A DNA stretch of 64,000 bases from Candidatus Omnitrophota bacterium (GTDB lineage: Bacteria > Omnitrophota > Omnitrophia > Omnitrophales > JACROU01). The notes under the pieces are model-generated. The model had not been told where the DNA came from and searched no databases. It saw nothing but the letters and a program-made list of their open reading frames with translations. Position 1 is the first letter of the stretch. Each line of letters starts with the position of its first letter. The stretch is taken from NCBI GenBank assembly GCA_029261035.1, contig JAJDCD010000012.1, forward strand, positions 186,001 through 250,000, in the 5' to 3' direction. Below are positions 47,651 through 55,530 of the stretch, piece after piece. Both the position numbers and the translations under genes were made by a program.

Positions 47651-48420
47651 AATGGCAGCCTTAAGACACTCTTTGCATTACTTAAAATCTGATCAGACAA
47701 AGCCTCACCTCCCATTCCATGAATCTGCTTCATCGTTTCAAAAGTCTCCATCATATAAAGAGTCTCATTTCTTTTTCCTCTTTTTGTCTGTGGGGGTAAA
47801 TAAGGAGCATCTGTTTCAATCAACAAACGATCCAAAGGACAGTACTGACAAGCTTCCCTTAACTCATCGTTCTTTTTATAGGTTAAAGGCCCAGCAAACG
47901 AAATATGAAAACCAAGATCCAAACAACGTTTTAAAATATCTTTGTCCCCAGAAAAACAATGAAAGATCCCAGAATAAGGCGCCTTACCATAATGGGTTAC
48001 AATCTCCAACAAACGGTCAAAAGCGTCTCGACAATGAAATATCAAAGGCTTATCAATTTCAGAATAAAGCTCCAAAAACTGTTCTAGCACCTTCTCTTGA
48101 ACTTCTTGAGGCGACATGTTCCTAAAAAAATCCAACCCCACTTCTCCAATAGCCACAACCTTAGGGTCTTTTAAAATTTCTTTAATCTCATTCAAAACCG
48201 CTTCATTCACATCCTTGGCATCATGAGGATGCACCCCCGCAGTAGCAAATATATTTTCATACTTATTTGCCAACTCCTGCGATTGTTTAGAAGTCTCTAC
48301 ATCGGTACCCACATTAACAAAATAAGCAATCCCCGCCTCTTGAGCCCGCTCCATAATCTCCACACGCTCTTCCTTAAAATCCGGAAAGTTCAAATGCACA
48401 TGCGTATCAATCAACCTCAT
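47647..48420 (-). CDS. tatD: TatD-family metal-dependent deoxyribonuclease
   Basis: This protein has 257 residues from ATG 48420 (MRLIDTHVHLNFPDF), which has AAAGGA upstream. A longer frame from 48444 adds MAINKGIL but has no ribosome site and abuts a heptamer repeat, so I prefer the shorter one. Metal ligands are seen in DTHVHL, in GEVGLDFF, in FHCRDA and FHCFSG, and in LIETDAPYL. Members are 3'-5' DNA exonucleases. It is expected to be cytoplasmic. Confidence 0.93.
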   Translation of the reverse strand: MRLIDTHVHLNFPDFKEERVEIMERAQEAGIAYFVNVGTDVETSKQSQELANKYENIFATAGVHPHDAKDVNEAVLNEIKEILKDPKVVAIGEVGLDFFRNMSPQEVQEKVLEQFLELYSEIDKPLIFHCRDAFDRLLEIVTHYGKAPYSGIFHCFSGDKDILKRCLDLGFHISFAGPLTYKKNDELREACQYCPLDRLLIETDAPYLPPQTKRGKRNETLYMMETFETMKQIHGMGGEALSDQILSNAKSVLRLPL

Positions 48421-48444
48421 CAAAATTCCTTTGTTTATAGCCAT

Positions 48445-48464
48445 CAGCTTTTAGCTTTTAGCTA
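48445..48464. repeat. Short 7-bp-period array upstream of tatD
   Basis: The plus strand reads CAGCTTTT AGCTTTT AGCTA, 7-bp units of AGCTTTT, directly before the tatD start region. Confidence 0.45.
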
Positions 48465-48584
48465 TTTGTAAATCTTAAATCAACATTTCCCACAAAAAAA
48501 AGACTTAATCCCAGTAAACGCATAAATAGGTACCAATAAAACGCGTTTCGTTATGAATAGCATAACGAAACACCCTAAACTCCA

Positions 48585-48753
48585 GAAAGAATATGGGCTC
48601 GATGCCCATCTTCTTTCAACGCCTCAACACCCAACAAGCGTTCATAACTTAAAGGAAAATATTGCATCCCCGCCGCGAGTTCACAAAAGGGACAGTCACC
48701 GTAGGTGACAGTCCCTTTTGTGCTGTCTGAGCGCCGGGGATGCAATATTTTCC
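48585..48753. other. Two-hairpin structured element, copy 1
   Basis: Hairpin 1 (48585-48617) is a 14-position stem with one mismatch, closed by C-G over loop TCGAT. A linker containing CCTCAACACCC-ACAAGC follows. Hairpin 2 has a perfect 18-bp outer stem (48654-48671 with 48736-48753), an internal loop GCCGCGAGTT / CTGTCTGAGCGCC, and an inner stem (48682-48700 with 48704-48722, 18 of 19 paired) over loop GTA. The inner stem contains the GTGACAGTC palindrome. Copy 2 at 55357-55511 has the same loops, linker and order but different stems. Whether it acts as RNA or DNA is unknown. Confidence 0.7.
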
Positions 48754-48771
48754 GAACAACAACCTAATCTT

Positions 48772-50310
48772 TTAAGCCTCATCCTCCAACTTAGGAAACA
48801 AAGCCTCCCCCTTATCAACCTCCCCACCAACCTCAACAAAAACCTTCTTATAATCTCCAACTGTTTTTATTTGCTCAACCCCAGAAAGCTTTAATCGACC
48901 CAAAATCTCTTTAGAAGAATTCGGTAAAAACGCCTGAAGCAAACAAGCTATATGAGCCAAACAATCCAATAGAACAAATAAAACATCCGCCAACTCTTGC
49001 CTCTTACTCTCGTCCTTACTCAACGCCCAAGGCTTCTTCTCTTCAATAAACTGATTCGATTTACGCATAACTTCCCACACAGAAGCTAAAGCTTCTCTAG
49101 GATTATTTTTTTCCATGCTGGAAACCACTTTATCATATAAATCATAAGTCATTTTCATCAACGCTTCATCAGAAACCGATTCAGATGGGCTTGGAACTTT
49201 TCCTTCAAAATATTTTCCAAGCATGGATGAAGAACGCGACCACAAATTTCCTAGGTCATTAGCCAAATCCGTTCGGTATCTCTCTCTTAAAAGATCCTCA
49301 GAATAAGCCCCGTCAAGGCCCACCGTTACTTCATTTAAAAGAAAATATCGAAAAGCATCCACACCATATTTTTCAATCAACTCTACAGGATCCACTGAGT
49401 TTCCACTCGACTTAGAAATCTTCCCCCCGGATAACGTCCACCAACCATGCGCCAACACCGTTTTAGGCAATTCAATCCCACAAGCCTTCAACATAATCGG
49501 CCAATAAACAGCATGATGTCTTAAGATATCCTTCCCCACAACATGAAGATCTGCAGGCCAAAGCGAATTAAACTTATTTTCATCAACACCATAACCAATA
49601 CCACTTACATAATTAATAAGTGCATCAAACCATACATAAATTACATGCTCTTCAGAACCAGGATATGGAATCCCCCACTTCAAACGATCTTTTGGCCTTG
49701 TAATACACAAGTCTTCTAAAGGTTGTTTTAAAAATCCTAAGATTTCATTTTTTCTCATCTCAGGCTGAATAAATGTAGGATTTTTTTGTATTGTTTCAAT
49801 AAGCCAATCCTGATACTTTGACATTTTGAAAAAATAATTCTCCTCTTGGATTTTCTGAACTTCTCCACCCGTATCTGGGCATCTCCCCTCCACAAGTTCA
49901 CTTTCAGAATAAAAGGTTTCACTCTTAATGGAGTACCAACCTTCATAAGTGTCTTTATAGATTTCGCCACGCTTCTCTAAATCTCTAAGTATATTTTGAA
50001 CAACTTTCTTGTGCTGCTCGTCAGTCGTTCGTATAAAATAATCATGTTGAATCCCCAAAGATGACCAAAGTTCTTTAAAATGGGGCACAATCTTATCCAC
50101 ATATTCCTGAGGCTCCATTCCCTGCTCACGAGCGGTCTTCTCAATCTTACTTCCATGCTCATCGGTACCTGTCATAAAGAAAACATCATTTCCCAAGAAA
50201 CGATGAAAACGAGCAAAGGCATCACACAAGATATTGGTATAAGCATGCCCAATATGAGGCTTAGCATTTACATAATAAAGAGGTGTTGTAATGTAATATT
50301 TTTTTGGCAC
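48772..50310 (-). CDS. metG: Methionyl-tRNA synthetase
   Basis: This 512-residue class I enzyme has its HIGH motif at PHIGHAYTN (19-22) and KMSKS as KISKS near 297. DEHGSKIEKTA, VWFDALINYVSG and the C-terminal helical anticodon domain are present. The protein lacks the C-terminal EMAP-type tRNA-binding domain found in longer forms. No T-box leader is seen in the 58-bp gap upstream. Confidence 0.97.
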   Translation of the reverse strand: MPKKYYITTPLYYVNAKPHIGHAYTNILCDAFARFHRFLGNDVFFMTGTDEHGSKIEKTAREQGMEPQEYVDKIVPHFKELWSSLGIQHDYFIRTTDEQHKKVVQNILRDLEKRGEIYKDTYEGWYSIKSETFYSESELVEGRCPDTGGEVQKIQEENYFFKMSKYQDWLIETIQKNPTFIQPEMRKNEILGFLKQPLEDLCITRPKDRLKWGIPYPGSEEHVIYVWFDALINYVSGIGYGVDENKFNSLWPADLHVVGKDILRHHAVYWPIMLKACGIELPKTVLAHGWWTLSGGKISKSSGNSVDPVELIEKYGVDAFRYFLLNEVTVGLDGAYSEDLLRERYRTDLANDLGNLWSRSSSMLGKYFEGKVPSPSESVSDEALMKMTYDLYDKVVSSMEKNNPREALASVWEVMRKSNQFIEEKKPWALSKDESKRQELADVLFVLLDCLAHIACLLQAFLPNSSKEILGRLKLSGVEQIKTVGDYKKVFVEVGGEVDKGEALFPKLEDEA

Positions 50311-50368
50311 TAAATTCTCCCTTTGAATACTATAATTTCAATCTGAATATATCGACCATAACAGGTAT

Positions 50369-51646
50369 TTACATAAATCTCCAAACAATAAACACAACAC
50401 TAATACTCAATAAGAATCCTAACCCAACCCAACTTAAAAATTTCATCCCCTTAGAAGGAATACACTCTGTTGGCACATGATCATGAGTTACAACCCAATA
50501 ATTTAAAAAAGCAAAAACAGGAGCCGCCAAAAATGAGATGATGGTTGCAAAATCAATCATCGCTTTCATATTATGTGCCAAATAAGCAATCACACAAAAA
50601 GAAAGGCCACAGACAAACAACATCCAAATTTGCTGCAAAAATCTTGTACTCCAATTTTCAAACTTTGGAAAAAGTAATTTAACACAAACTGCCATCGTTC
50701 TTGGATAAGCATCATTCACTGTAAGCGTTGTACTTAACATTGTTGTCAATGCTGCAATGCCAATGATGGGCGCGCTCCACCTACCTAACGAATCCGCATA
50801 AAGAGAAACGACCTGGCCTGCAAACTGGATTCCCGAAGAAGAAAATTGTTCTCCAGTGCCAAACATCACCAGTGAACCCAATCCCAAGAAACAACATGCA
50901 AGAACAGCTGTTACGACATAACCCAAATTGAAATCAAACTGTGTTTCTTTTAGTGTGGGGTGATGGCCTGTTTCTTTAGCTCTCTCCAACAGCCATACAG
51001 ACGACCAAGTGGACGCTTCGATCGGGGCTGGCATCCAGCCCAAAAGAGCAACTAAAAATGAAAGTCCTGCCAAATTCCAAATATCAGGGGCTTCAAATCC
51101 TGGCTGAGCACTTCCCCCATGAGCTAAAGCAATAGAAAATGCTGCTACAGTAGAAACAGACAGAACACATATAATAAGTTTTACTATTTTATCAAGCCAA
51201 CGATAATTGCCAATAAAGACAATGGCAATTGTTAAAACAAATAAAACACCACTCCACTGTACAATATTTAACTGATCTCCAAATACAAACCCAGCCAAAG
51301 CTCCTGTTACCATCGTCACCGCAGCACAGTTCACTATGGCAGTACAAAAAGATAAAGCAAAAAACAAATACAATAATGGCTTACCTATATGCAGATAACC
51401 TTCCAGCAGACTTTTTCCTGTAGTTGCTGTATACCTTTGGCCATATTCAAAAAAGGGGTACTTTAAGATATTAGCTAAAATAACAACCCAAAGAAGCGTA
51501 AAACCATAATTAGCCCCTGCCCTCGTTGATTGGATTAAATGAGAGCCTCCAATAGCAGCCCCCGCAAATAAAATCCCAGGCCCAATACTTTTAGCTATAT
51601 TCTTCCATTTTGATATGGTATCCACTTGTCTCAACGCCATAAACAC
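50369..51646 (-). CDS. NRAMP-related membrane transporter lacking the canonical DPGN motif
   Basis: This 425-residue protein has about 11 membrane helices in NRAMP order. Where NRAMP metal transporters carry DPGN in TM1, this reads GPGILFAGAAIGGSHLIQS, with no Asp. In TM6 the MPH motif is GWMPAPIEAS. Proteins with the GAAIGxSHLxQSTRAG form are a known NRAMP branch. Metal selectivity may differ or the cargo may not be a metal. It stands upstream of metG on the same strand. Confidence 0.82.
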   Translation of the reverse strand: MFMALRQVDTISKWKNIAKSIGPGILFAGAAIGGSHLIQSTRAGANYGFTLLWVVILANILKYPFFEYGQRYTATTGKSLLEGYLHIGKPLLYLFFALSFCTAIVNCAAVTMVTGALAGFVFGDQLNIVQWSGVLFVLTIAIVFIGNYRWLDKIVKLIICVLSVSTVAAFSIALAHGGSAQPGFEAPDIWNLAGLSFLVALLGWMPAPIEASTWSSVWLLERAKETGHHPTLKETQFDFNLGYVVTAVLACCFLGLGSLVMFGTGEQFSSSGIQFAGQVVSLYADSLGRWSAPIIGIAALTTMLSTTLTVNDAYPRTMAVCVKLLFPKFENWSTRFLQQIWMLFVCGLSFCVIAYLAHNMKAMIDFATIISFLAAPVFAFLNYWVVTHDHVPTECIPSKGMKFLSWVGLGFLLSISVVFIVWRFM

Positions 51647-51720
51647 TCCCTTTAAAGAAAGACATCATATCTAATTCAAGCAACGAATTCAATTATCAAT
51701 ACGCCCAAAGCCATCCAACC

Positions 51721-51749
51721 GTGACAGGCACTAGCTTTTCGTCTATAAT
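51721..51749 (+). promoter_or_regulatory. Sigma-70 promoter of the gmhB-like gene and ileS
   Basis: GTGACA (51721-51726), 17 nt, TATAAT (51744-51749). The start would be near 51756 with a short leader carrying GGAGG before the ATG at 51775. The NRAMP-like gene is divergent. Confidence 0.65.
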
Positions 51750-51774
51750 GAACGGCTTCGGAGGCATATATCAT

Positions 51775-52338
51775 ATGGACAAGGTTATCTTTATCGATCG
51801 TGATGGCGTTATCAATATAGACCTTATTGGGGACTATATTAAAACTTGGGATGAATTTCACTTTGAGTTAGGTGCAGAAGAAGCTCTAAAAAGGCTCAAT
51901 GACGCAGGATATAAGATTATTATCATCTCCAACCAAGCTGGAATTGGAGACGGCATCTTTAAAGAAGAGGCTCTTTGGGATCTTCACCAAAAGATGATCG
52001 AGGCCTTAAATAAACAAGACATCGTCATTCATGATACTTTTTACTGTCTTCATGGGAAACAAGAAGGCTGCAAATGCAGAAAACCGGAAGTAGGCCTCTT
52101 TGAGAAAGCCCTCACCTCTGCAGACTTTGACAGAGAGAAAACTTTTTTCATTGGAGATAAAGCAACGGACATTGAAGCGGGTCTTCGCTTTGGTCTTAAA
52201 ACCATATTTGTATTAACGGGTCACGGTCCCTACGACAAAGAGAAATTAACAGACACCATTAAACCCAATTTAATGGCAGAAAACTTATTAGAAGCAACCC
52301 AGTTACTGCTAACTCAAGATGAGTTAACGAAAGGCTAA
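51775..52338 (+). CDS. gmhB: D-glycero-D-manno-heptose-1,7-bisphosphate 7-phosphatase-like (GmhB family)
   Basis: This protein has 187 residues from ATG 51775; a longer GTG frame from 51721 covers the promoter and is rejected. The HAD motifs are FIDRDGVIN, IISNQAGIGDG and FFIGDKATDIEAG. The zinc loop reads CLHGKQEGCKCRKPEVG, as in GmhB. It likely removes a phosphate in heptose synthesis for LPS; histidinol-phosphatase is the main alternative. It precedes ileS by 7 bp. Confidence 0.85.
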   Translation: MDKVIFIDRDGVINIDLIGDYIKTWDEFHFELGAEEALKRLNDAGYKIIIISNQAGIGDGIFKEEALWDLHQKMIEALNKQDIVIHDTFYCLHGKQEGCKCRKPEVGLFEKALTSADFDREKTFFIGDKATDIEAGLRFGLKTIFVLTGHGPYDKEKLTDTIKPNLMAENLLEATQLLLTQDELTKG

Positions 52339-52345
52339 TCTTAGT

Positions 52346-55198
52346 ATGAGCGAAGAGAAAAAGAAAAAATACAACGTCAACTTACCCAAAACAAGCTTTC
52401 CAATGAAAGCTTCTCTATCTAGCCGTGAGCCTGAAAGATTGAAACTTTGGAGCAAAGAAGGTCTTGAAGAAAAGATCAAAGAGAAATCTGATCAATCGGA
52501 AGGCAAATACATTCTTCACGACGGACCTCCCTACGCAAATGGAAAAATTCATATTGGTCACGCATTAAACAAAGTTTTAAAAGATATGATTGTTCGTTAC
52601 CAATCACATAAAGGCCTCAAAACAACTTATGTTCCCGGTTGGGATTGTCACGGGCTTCCAATTGAACACGCTTTATTAAAAGAACTCGGCCAAGACAAAA
52701 ATGATGTCGATCAAATGGAATTTAGAAAAAAAGCAAAAAGCTACGCCAGTAAATTTGTTAAAACCCAAATGAAGGATTTTCAACGCTTGGGCATTTTTGC
52801 TGAATGGAAAAACCCATACCTCACTATGGCCAAACACTACCAAGCCAGCATTGCTCGAAGTTTTTTTGAACTCTACAACAAGGGTTATATTTATCGAGGG
52901 GAAAAACCCGTTTATTGGTCTATAGGTTGTGAAACCGCTCTTGCTGAAGCTGAGCTCGAATATCAGGACAAGACATCAAAAGCAATTTTTGTACATTTCC
53001 CTATCGTAAACAATAATTTCCTAAAAGAACTAGGTCTCGATGAAGCAACATCTACATCCTTTATGATATGGACAACAACACCCTGGACATTACCTGCCAA
53101 TGTTGGTATTGCGATTCACCCAGATTTAGAATACGGAGTTTATAAAATTAATGATAATGAAGTAAGCATATTCTGTTCTGCATTAAAAAATCGCATAGAA
53201 GAAAAATTAGAGTTGCAAAATGTGGAGTGTTTAAAATCTTTGACTGGAAAAGAACTAAAACAACACATTGATGAATATCAACATCCCTTCATCGATCGAG
53301 CTGGAAAAGTTATCGAAGCAGACTATGTTTCTGCTGAAGATGGTACCGGTATTGTCCATATAGCTCCCGGACATGGTGAAGACGACTATATCTTCGGTCA
53401 CCTCAAAGCAGGTTTGGAAATTCTTTCTCCAGTAAATGCTAAAGGCCAGTTTTTAGAAGATTTCAATAAAGACTTAAAACTTAAAGGAATGAATGTTTTT
53501 GAAGCAAACACTCCTATCATCGAACACCTAAAGAGCAAAAAGTTACTCAAAAAAATCGAAGATCATCAACACTCTTACCCTTTTTGTTGGAGATCTAAAA
53601 CACCCGTTATTGTACGCTCCACCCCACAATGGTTTCTAAAAGTAGATCACCAAGATTTAAGAAAGAAAGTTATTGATGCCATTGAAGACAACTCCAAAAC
53701 TTCTTGGTATCCGGACTGGGGTAAAAACAGAATCCTTAAAATGATAGAAACAAGACCAGACTGGTGTCTGTCTAGACAACGTCTATGGGGTGTTCCAATT
53801 CCTATTGCTTATAAAAAAGATACGGATGAAGTTTATTATTCCGACTCTTTCAGAAACAAAGTTCTAGAGCTTTTCGAACAAGAAGGAGCCGACGCTTGGT
53901 TTTCTCACCCAAAAGAAGACTTCTTTGATGGGGACAAAACATTAGCAGAATCTCTTGAATTCGAAACCGATATTTTAGATGTTTGGTTTGATTCTGGAGT
54001 AAGCCATCAAGCAGTCTTAGAGACAGGTCACAAACTTGGTTTCCCTTGCGAGCTCTACTTAGAAGGCTCCGACCAACACCGAGGTTGGTTTCAAACCTCT
54101 CTTATTACTTCTATGGCTTTACGAGGACAATCTCCGTTTAAAAATGTTCTTACTCATGGCTTTGTGGTAGATGGACAAGGTAAAAAAATGTCTAAAAGTG
54201 AAGGGAATGTCGTAAGCCCTCAAGAAGTAATAGAAAAATTCGGGGCTGATGTTCTCCGCCTTTGGGTATCCTCTTGTGATACCAATAGTGATATCCGATT
54301 AAGCTCTGAAATTATTGACCGCATGGCTGAAGCCTACAGAAAAATAAGAAACACATTTAGATTCCTCCTTGGAAACATTGCTGACTTTAACCCAGAAAAA
54401 GAAAATATCCCATTTGAGAAAATGCATTCCCTTGACCAATGGGTTTTAAGTCGTTTGAACCAGGTTTCAAAGGAAGTAACCGACTGTTATGAAAGTTTTA
54501 AATTTCATAAAATCTATCAAATCATTTATGACTTTTGCATTAGCGATCTCAGCTCTTTTTATTTAGATTCGTTGAAAGATAGAATGTACTGTTCTTCCCC
54601 TGATGACCCTTTAAGGAAATCATCGCAATCAGCCATGCACATCATTGCCAAAGCACTTTGCCAACTGCTCTCCCCAATACTTGTTTTTACAACGGATGAA
54701 ATATGGAGAACAACCTTTGATGAGAATTCAAGCATCCACGAAAAGAACTGGGACACTTCTCTATGGGAAAATCACTCAAAAGAAAATTTAAATCGTTGGA
54801 ATACGATCCGTTCTATCCGAAGAAATAGCGACCTCGTCATTGAAAAATTAAGAGAAACCAAAGAAGTCGGAAGTTCTTTAGACTGCATTGTTCACATCGA
54901 TTCTAAAATAAATGAAGAATTAAAGAAATTCACAGAAGATCTAGAACTTGGACTCATCGTATCCCAAGTCCAATACGAAACAATAGAAACAGAAAATAAA
55001 TTAGAATTTGATTTAGAATGGACCACCTCAGAAGATAAGCCCCGCTCGGACAAAGTAACCGTTTATATCTCAAAAGCGAGCGGAGAAAAATGCGGCCGCT
55101 GCTGGCGCTTCGACACCACCGTAGGCACCACAGACACCCCCGAACTCTGTGAACGCTGTACCACCGCAGAAAAAGTAGTTAGTTCTTTAAACTCATAG
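52346..55198 (+). CDS. ileS: Isoleucyl-tRNA synthetase
   Basis: This 950-residue enzyme is of usual length. The HIGH motif is HIGH at 69-72 after PPYANGK, the editing domain holds WTTTPWTLPANVG, KMSKS is at 614-618, and a C-terminal zinc finger has CGRC (916-919) and CERC (935-938). The complete zinc finger and KMSKS are typical of the bacterial housekeeping type. A cluster of GTGACAGTCAC palindromes follows the stop. Confidence 0.98.
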   Translation: MSEEKKKKYNVNLPKTSFPMKASLSSREPERLKLWSKEGLEEKIKEKSDQSEGKYILHDGPPYANGKIHIGHALNKVLKDMIVRYQSHKGLKTTYVPGWDCHGLPIEHALLKELGQDKNDVDQMEFRKKAKSYASKFVKTQMKDFQRLGIFAEWKNPYLTMAKHYQASIARSFFELYNKGYIYRGEKPVYWSIGCETALAEAELEYQDKTSKAIFVHFPIVNNNFLKELGLDEATSTSFMIWTTTPWTLPANVGIAIHPDLEYGVYKINDNEVSIFCSALKNRIEEKLELQNVECLKSLTGKELKQHIDEYQHPFIDRAGKVIEADYVSAEDGTGIVHIAPGHGEDDYIFGHLKAGLEILSPVNAKGQFLEDFNKDLKLKGMNVFEANTPIIEHLKSKKLLKKIEDHQHSYPFCWRSKTPVIVRSTPQWFLKVDHQDLRKKVIDAIEDNSKTSWYPDWGKNRILKMIETRPDWCLSRQRLWGVPIPIAYKKDTDEVYYSDSFRNKVLELFEQEGADAWFSHPKEDFFDGDKTLAESLEFETDILDVWFDSGVSHQAVLETGHKLGFPCELYLEGSDQHRGWFQTSLITSMALRGQSPFKNVLTHGFVVDGQGKKMSKSEGNVVSPQEVIEKFGADVLRLWVSSCDTNSDIRLSSEIIDRMAEAYRKIRNTFRFLLGNIADFNPEKENIPFEKMHSLDQWVLSRLNQVSKEVTDCYESFKFHKIYQIIYDFCISDLSSFYLDSLKDRMYCSSPDDPLRKSSQSAMHIIAKALCQLLSPILVFTTDEIWRTTFDENSSIHEKNWDTSLWENHSKENLNRWNTIRSIRRNSDLVIEKLRETKEVGSSLDCIVHIDSKINEELKKFTEDLELGLIVSQVQYETIETENKLEFDLEWTTSEDKPRSDKVTVYISKASGEKCGRCWRFDTTVGTTDTPELCERCTTAEKVVSSLNS

Positions 55199-55310
55199 CG
55201 ACTGTCACCAGGCTGCGATCAGCAGACCATGGTGACTGTCACTATTATGCTAAAAGAAAAATGACAGTCACATTCAACGATCTTTATAAATCCGGGTGAC
55301 AGTCACTTTT
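55198..55310. repeat. Cluster of four GTGACWGTCAC-type palindromes
   Basis: Motifs GACTGTCACC, GGTGACTGTCAC, TGACAGTCAC and GGGTGACAGTCACTTTT occur within about 110 bp right after the ileS stop. The first two face each other as a hairpin with inner CTGC/GCAG. The same palindrome is in the metE terminator and in the inner stem of structured element copy 1. Confidence 0.6.
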
Positions 55311-55530
55311 AAAACCAAACGCGCGAAGCGACTCCTCTCAACAAAGGATGTCTAATAAAATAAACAGGAGCTCGATGTTCCTGTTTATTTTCACCCTCAA
55401 CACCCCACAAGCTTTTGCATTCAAAACAAATGGGTATCCTCCGCCGCGAGTTCACAAAAATTGATTTTTATTTTTGTGCTGTCTGAGCGCCGGAGGATAC
55501 CCATTTGTTTTACAAACCCATCTTAAAACA
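55199..55530. other. Convergent spacer: palindrome cluster and structured element copy 2
   Basis: This 332-bp gap between ileS (plus) and the flippase gene (minus) has no gene. It consists of the GTGACWGTCAC cluster on the left and the two-hairpin element copy 2 on the right, which ends 20 bp from the flippase stop. Confidence 0.6.
55357..55511. other. Two-hairpin structured element, copy 2
   Basis: Hairpin 1 (55357-55371 with 55377-55391) is a 15-pair stem, one G-T, over loop TCGAT. The linker has CCCTCAACACCCCACAAGC. Hairpin 2 has a perfect 20-bp outer stem (55423-55442 with 55492-55511), internal loop GCCGCGAGTT / CTGTCTGAGCGCC, identical to copy 1, and an inner stem of 9 bp (55453-55461 with 55470-55478). 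The stems are unrelated in sequence to copy 1 apart from the shared CACAAAA base of the inner stem, so pairing and not sequence is kept. Confidence 0.7.

Larger units (their letters stand above)
48445..48771. other. metG-tatD spacer: hairpins and structured element copy 1
   Basis: This 327-bp spacer has no gene. From left: the heptamer array, an 11-bp-stem hairpin (48545-48555 with 48561-48571, loop AATAG), then the two-hairpin element described separately. The element ends 19 bp from the metG stop. Confidence 0.6.

Noticed and set aside
47652-48125. 157-codon plus-strand frame over tatD
   Set aside because: No homology features; it is the complement of tatD with its intact metal motifs.
48585-48753. 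Integron attC site
   Set aside because: The element has a long imperfect hairpin and words such as GTTGGGTGTTGA, but lacks the paired RYYYAAC/GTTRRRY simple sites at its ends, and there is no integrase or cassette array.
48654-48753. Intrinsic terminator of metG
   Set aside because: The hairpin is long but has no U tract on the minus strand and has conserved unpaired internal loops.
51721-51774. GTG start at 51721 for the GmhB-like protein
   Set aside because: That stretch is the promoter (GTGACA, 17 nt, TATAAT), and the conserved domain starts at MDKVIFIDRDGV.
48585-55511. Retron, group II intron or HEARO-type RNA
   Set aside because: No reverse transcriptase, maturase or IscB/TnpB-like gene is near either copy, and the conserved motifs of those RNAs are not seen.
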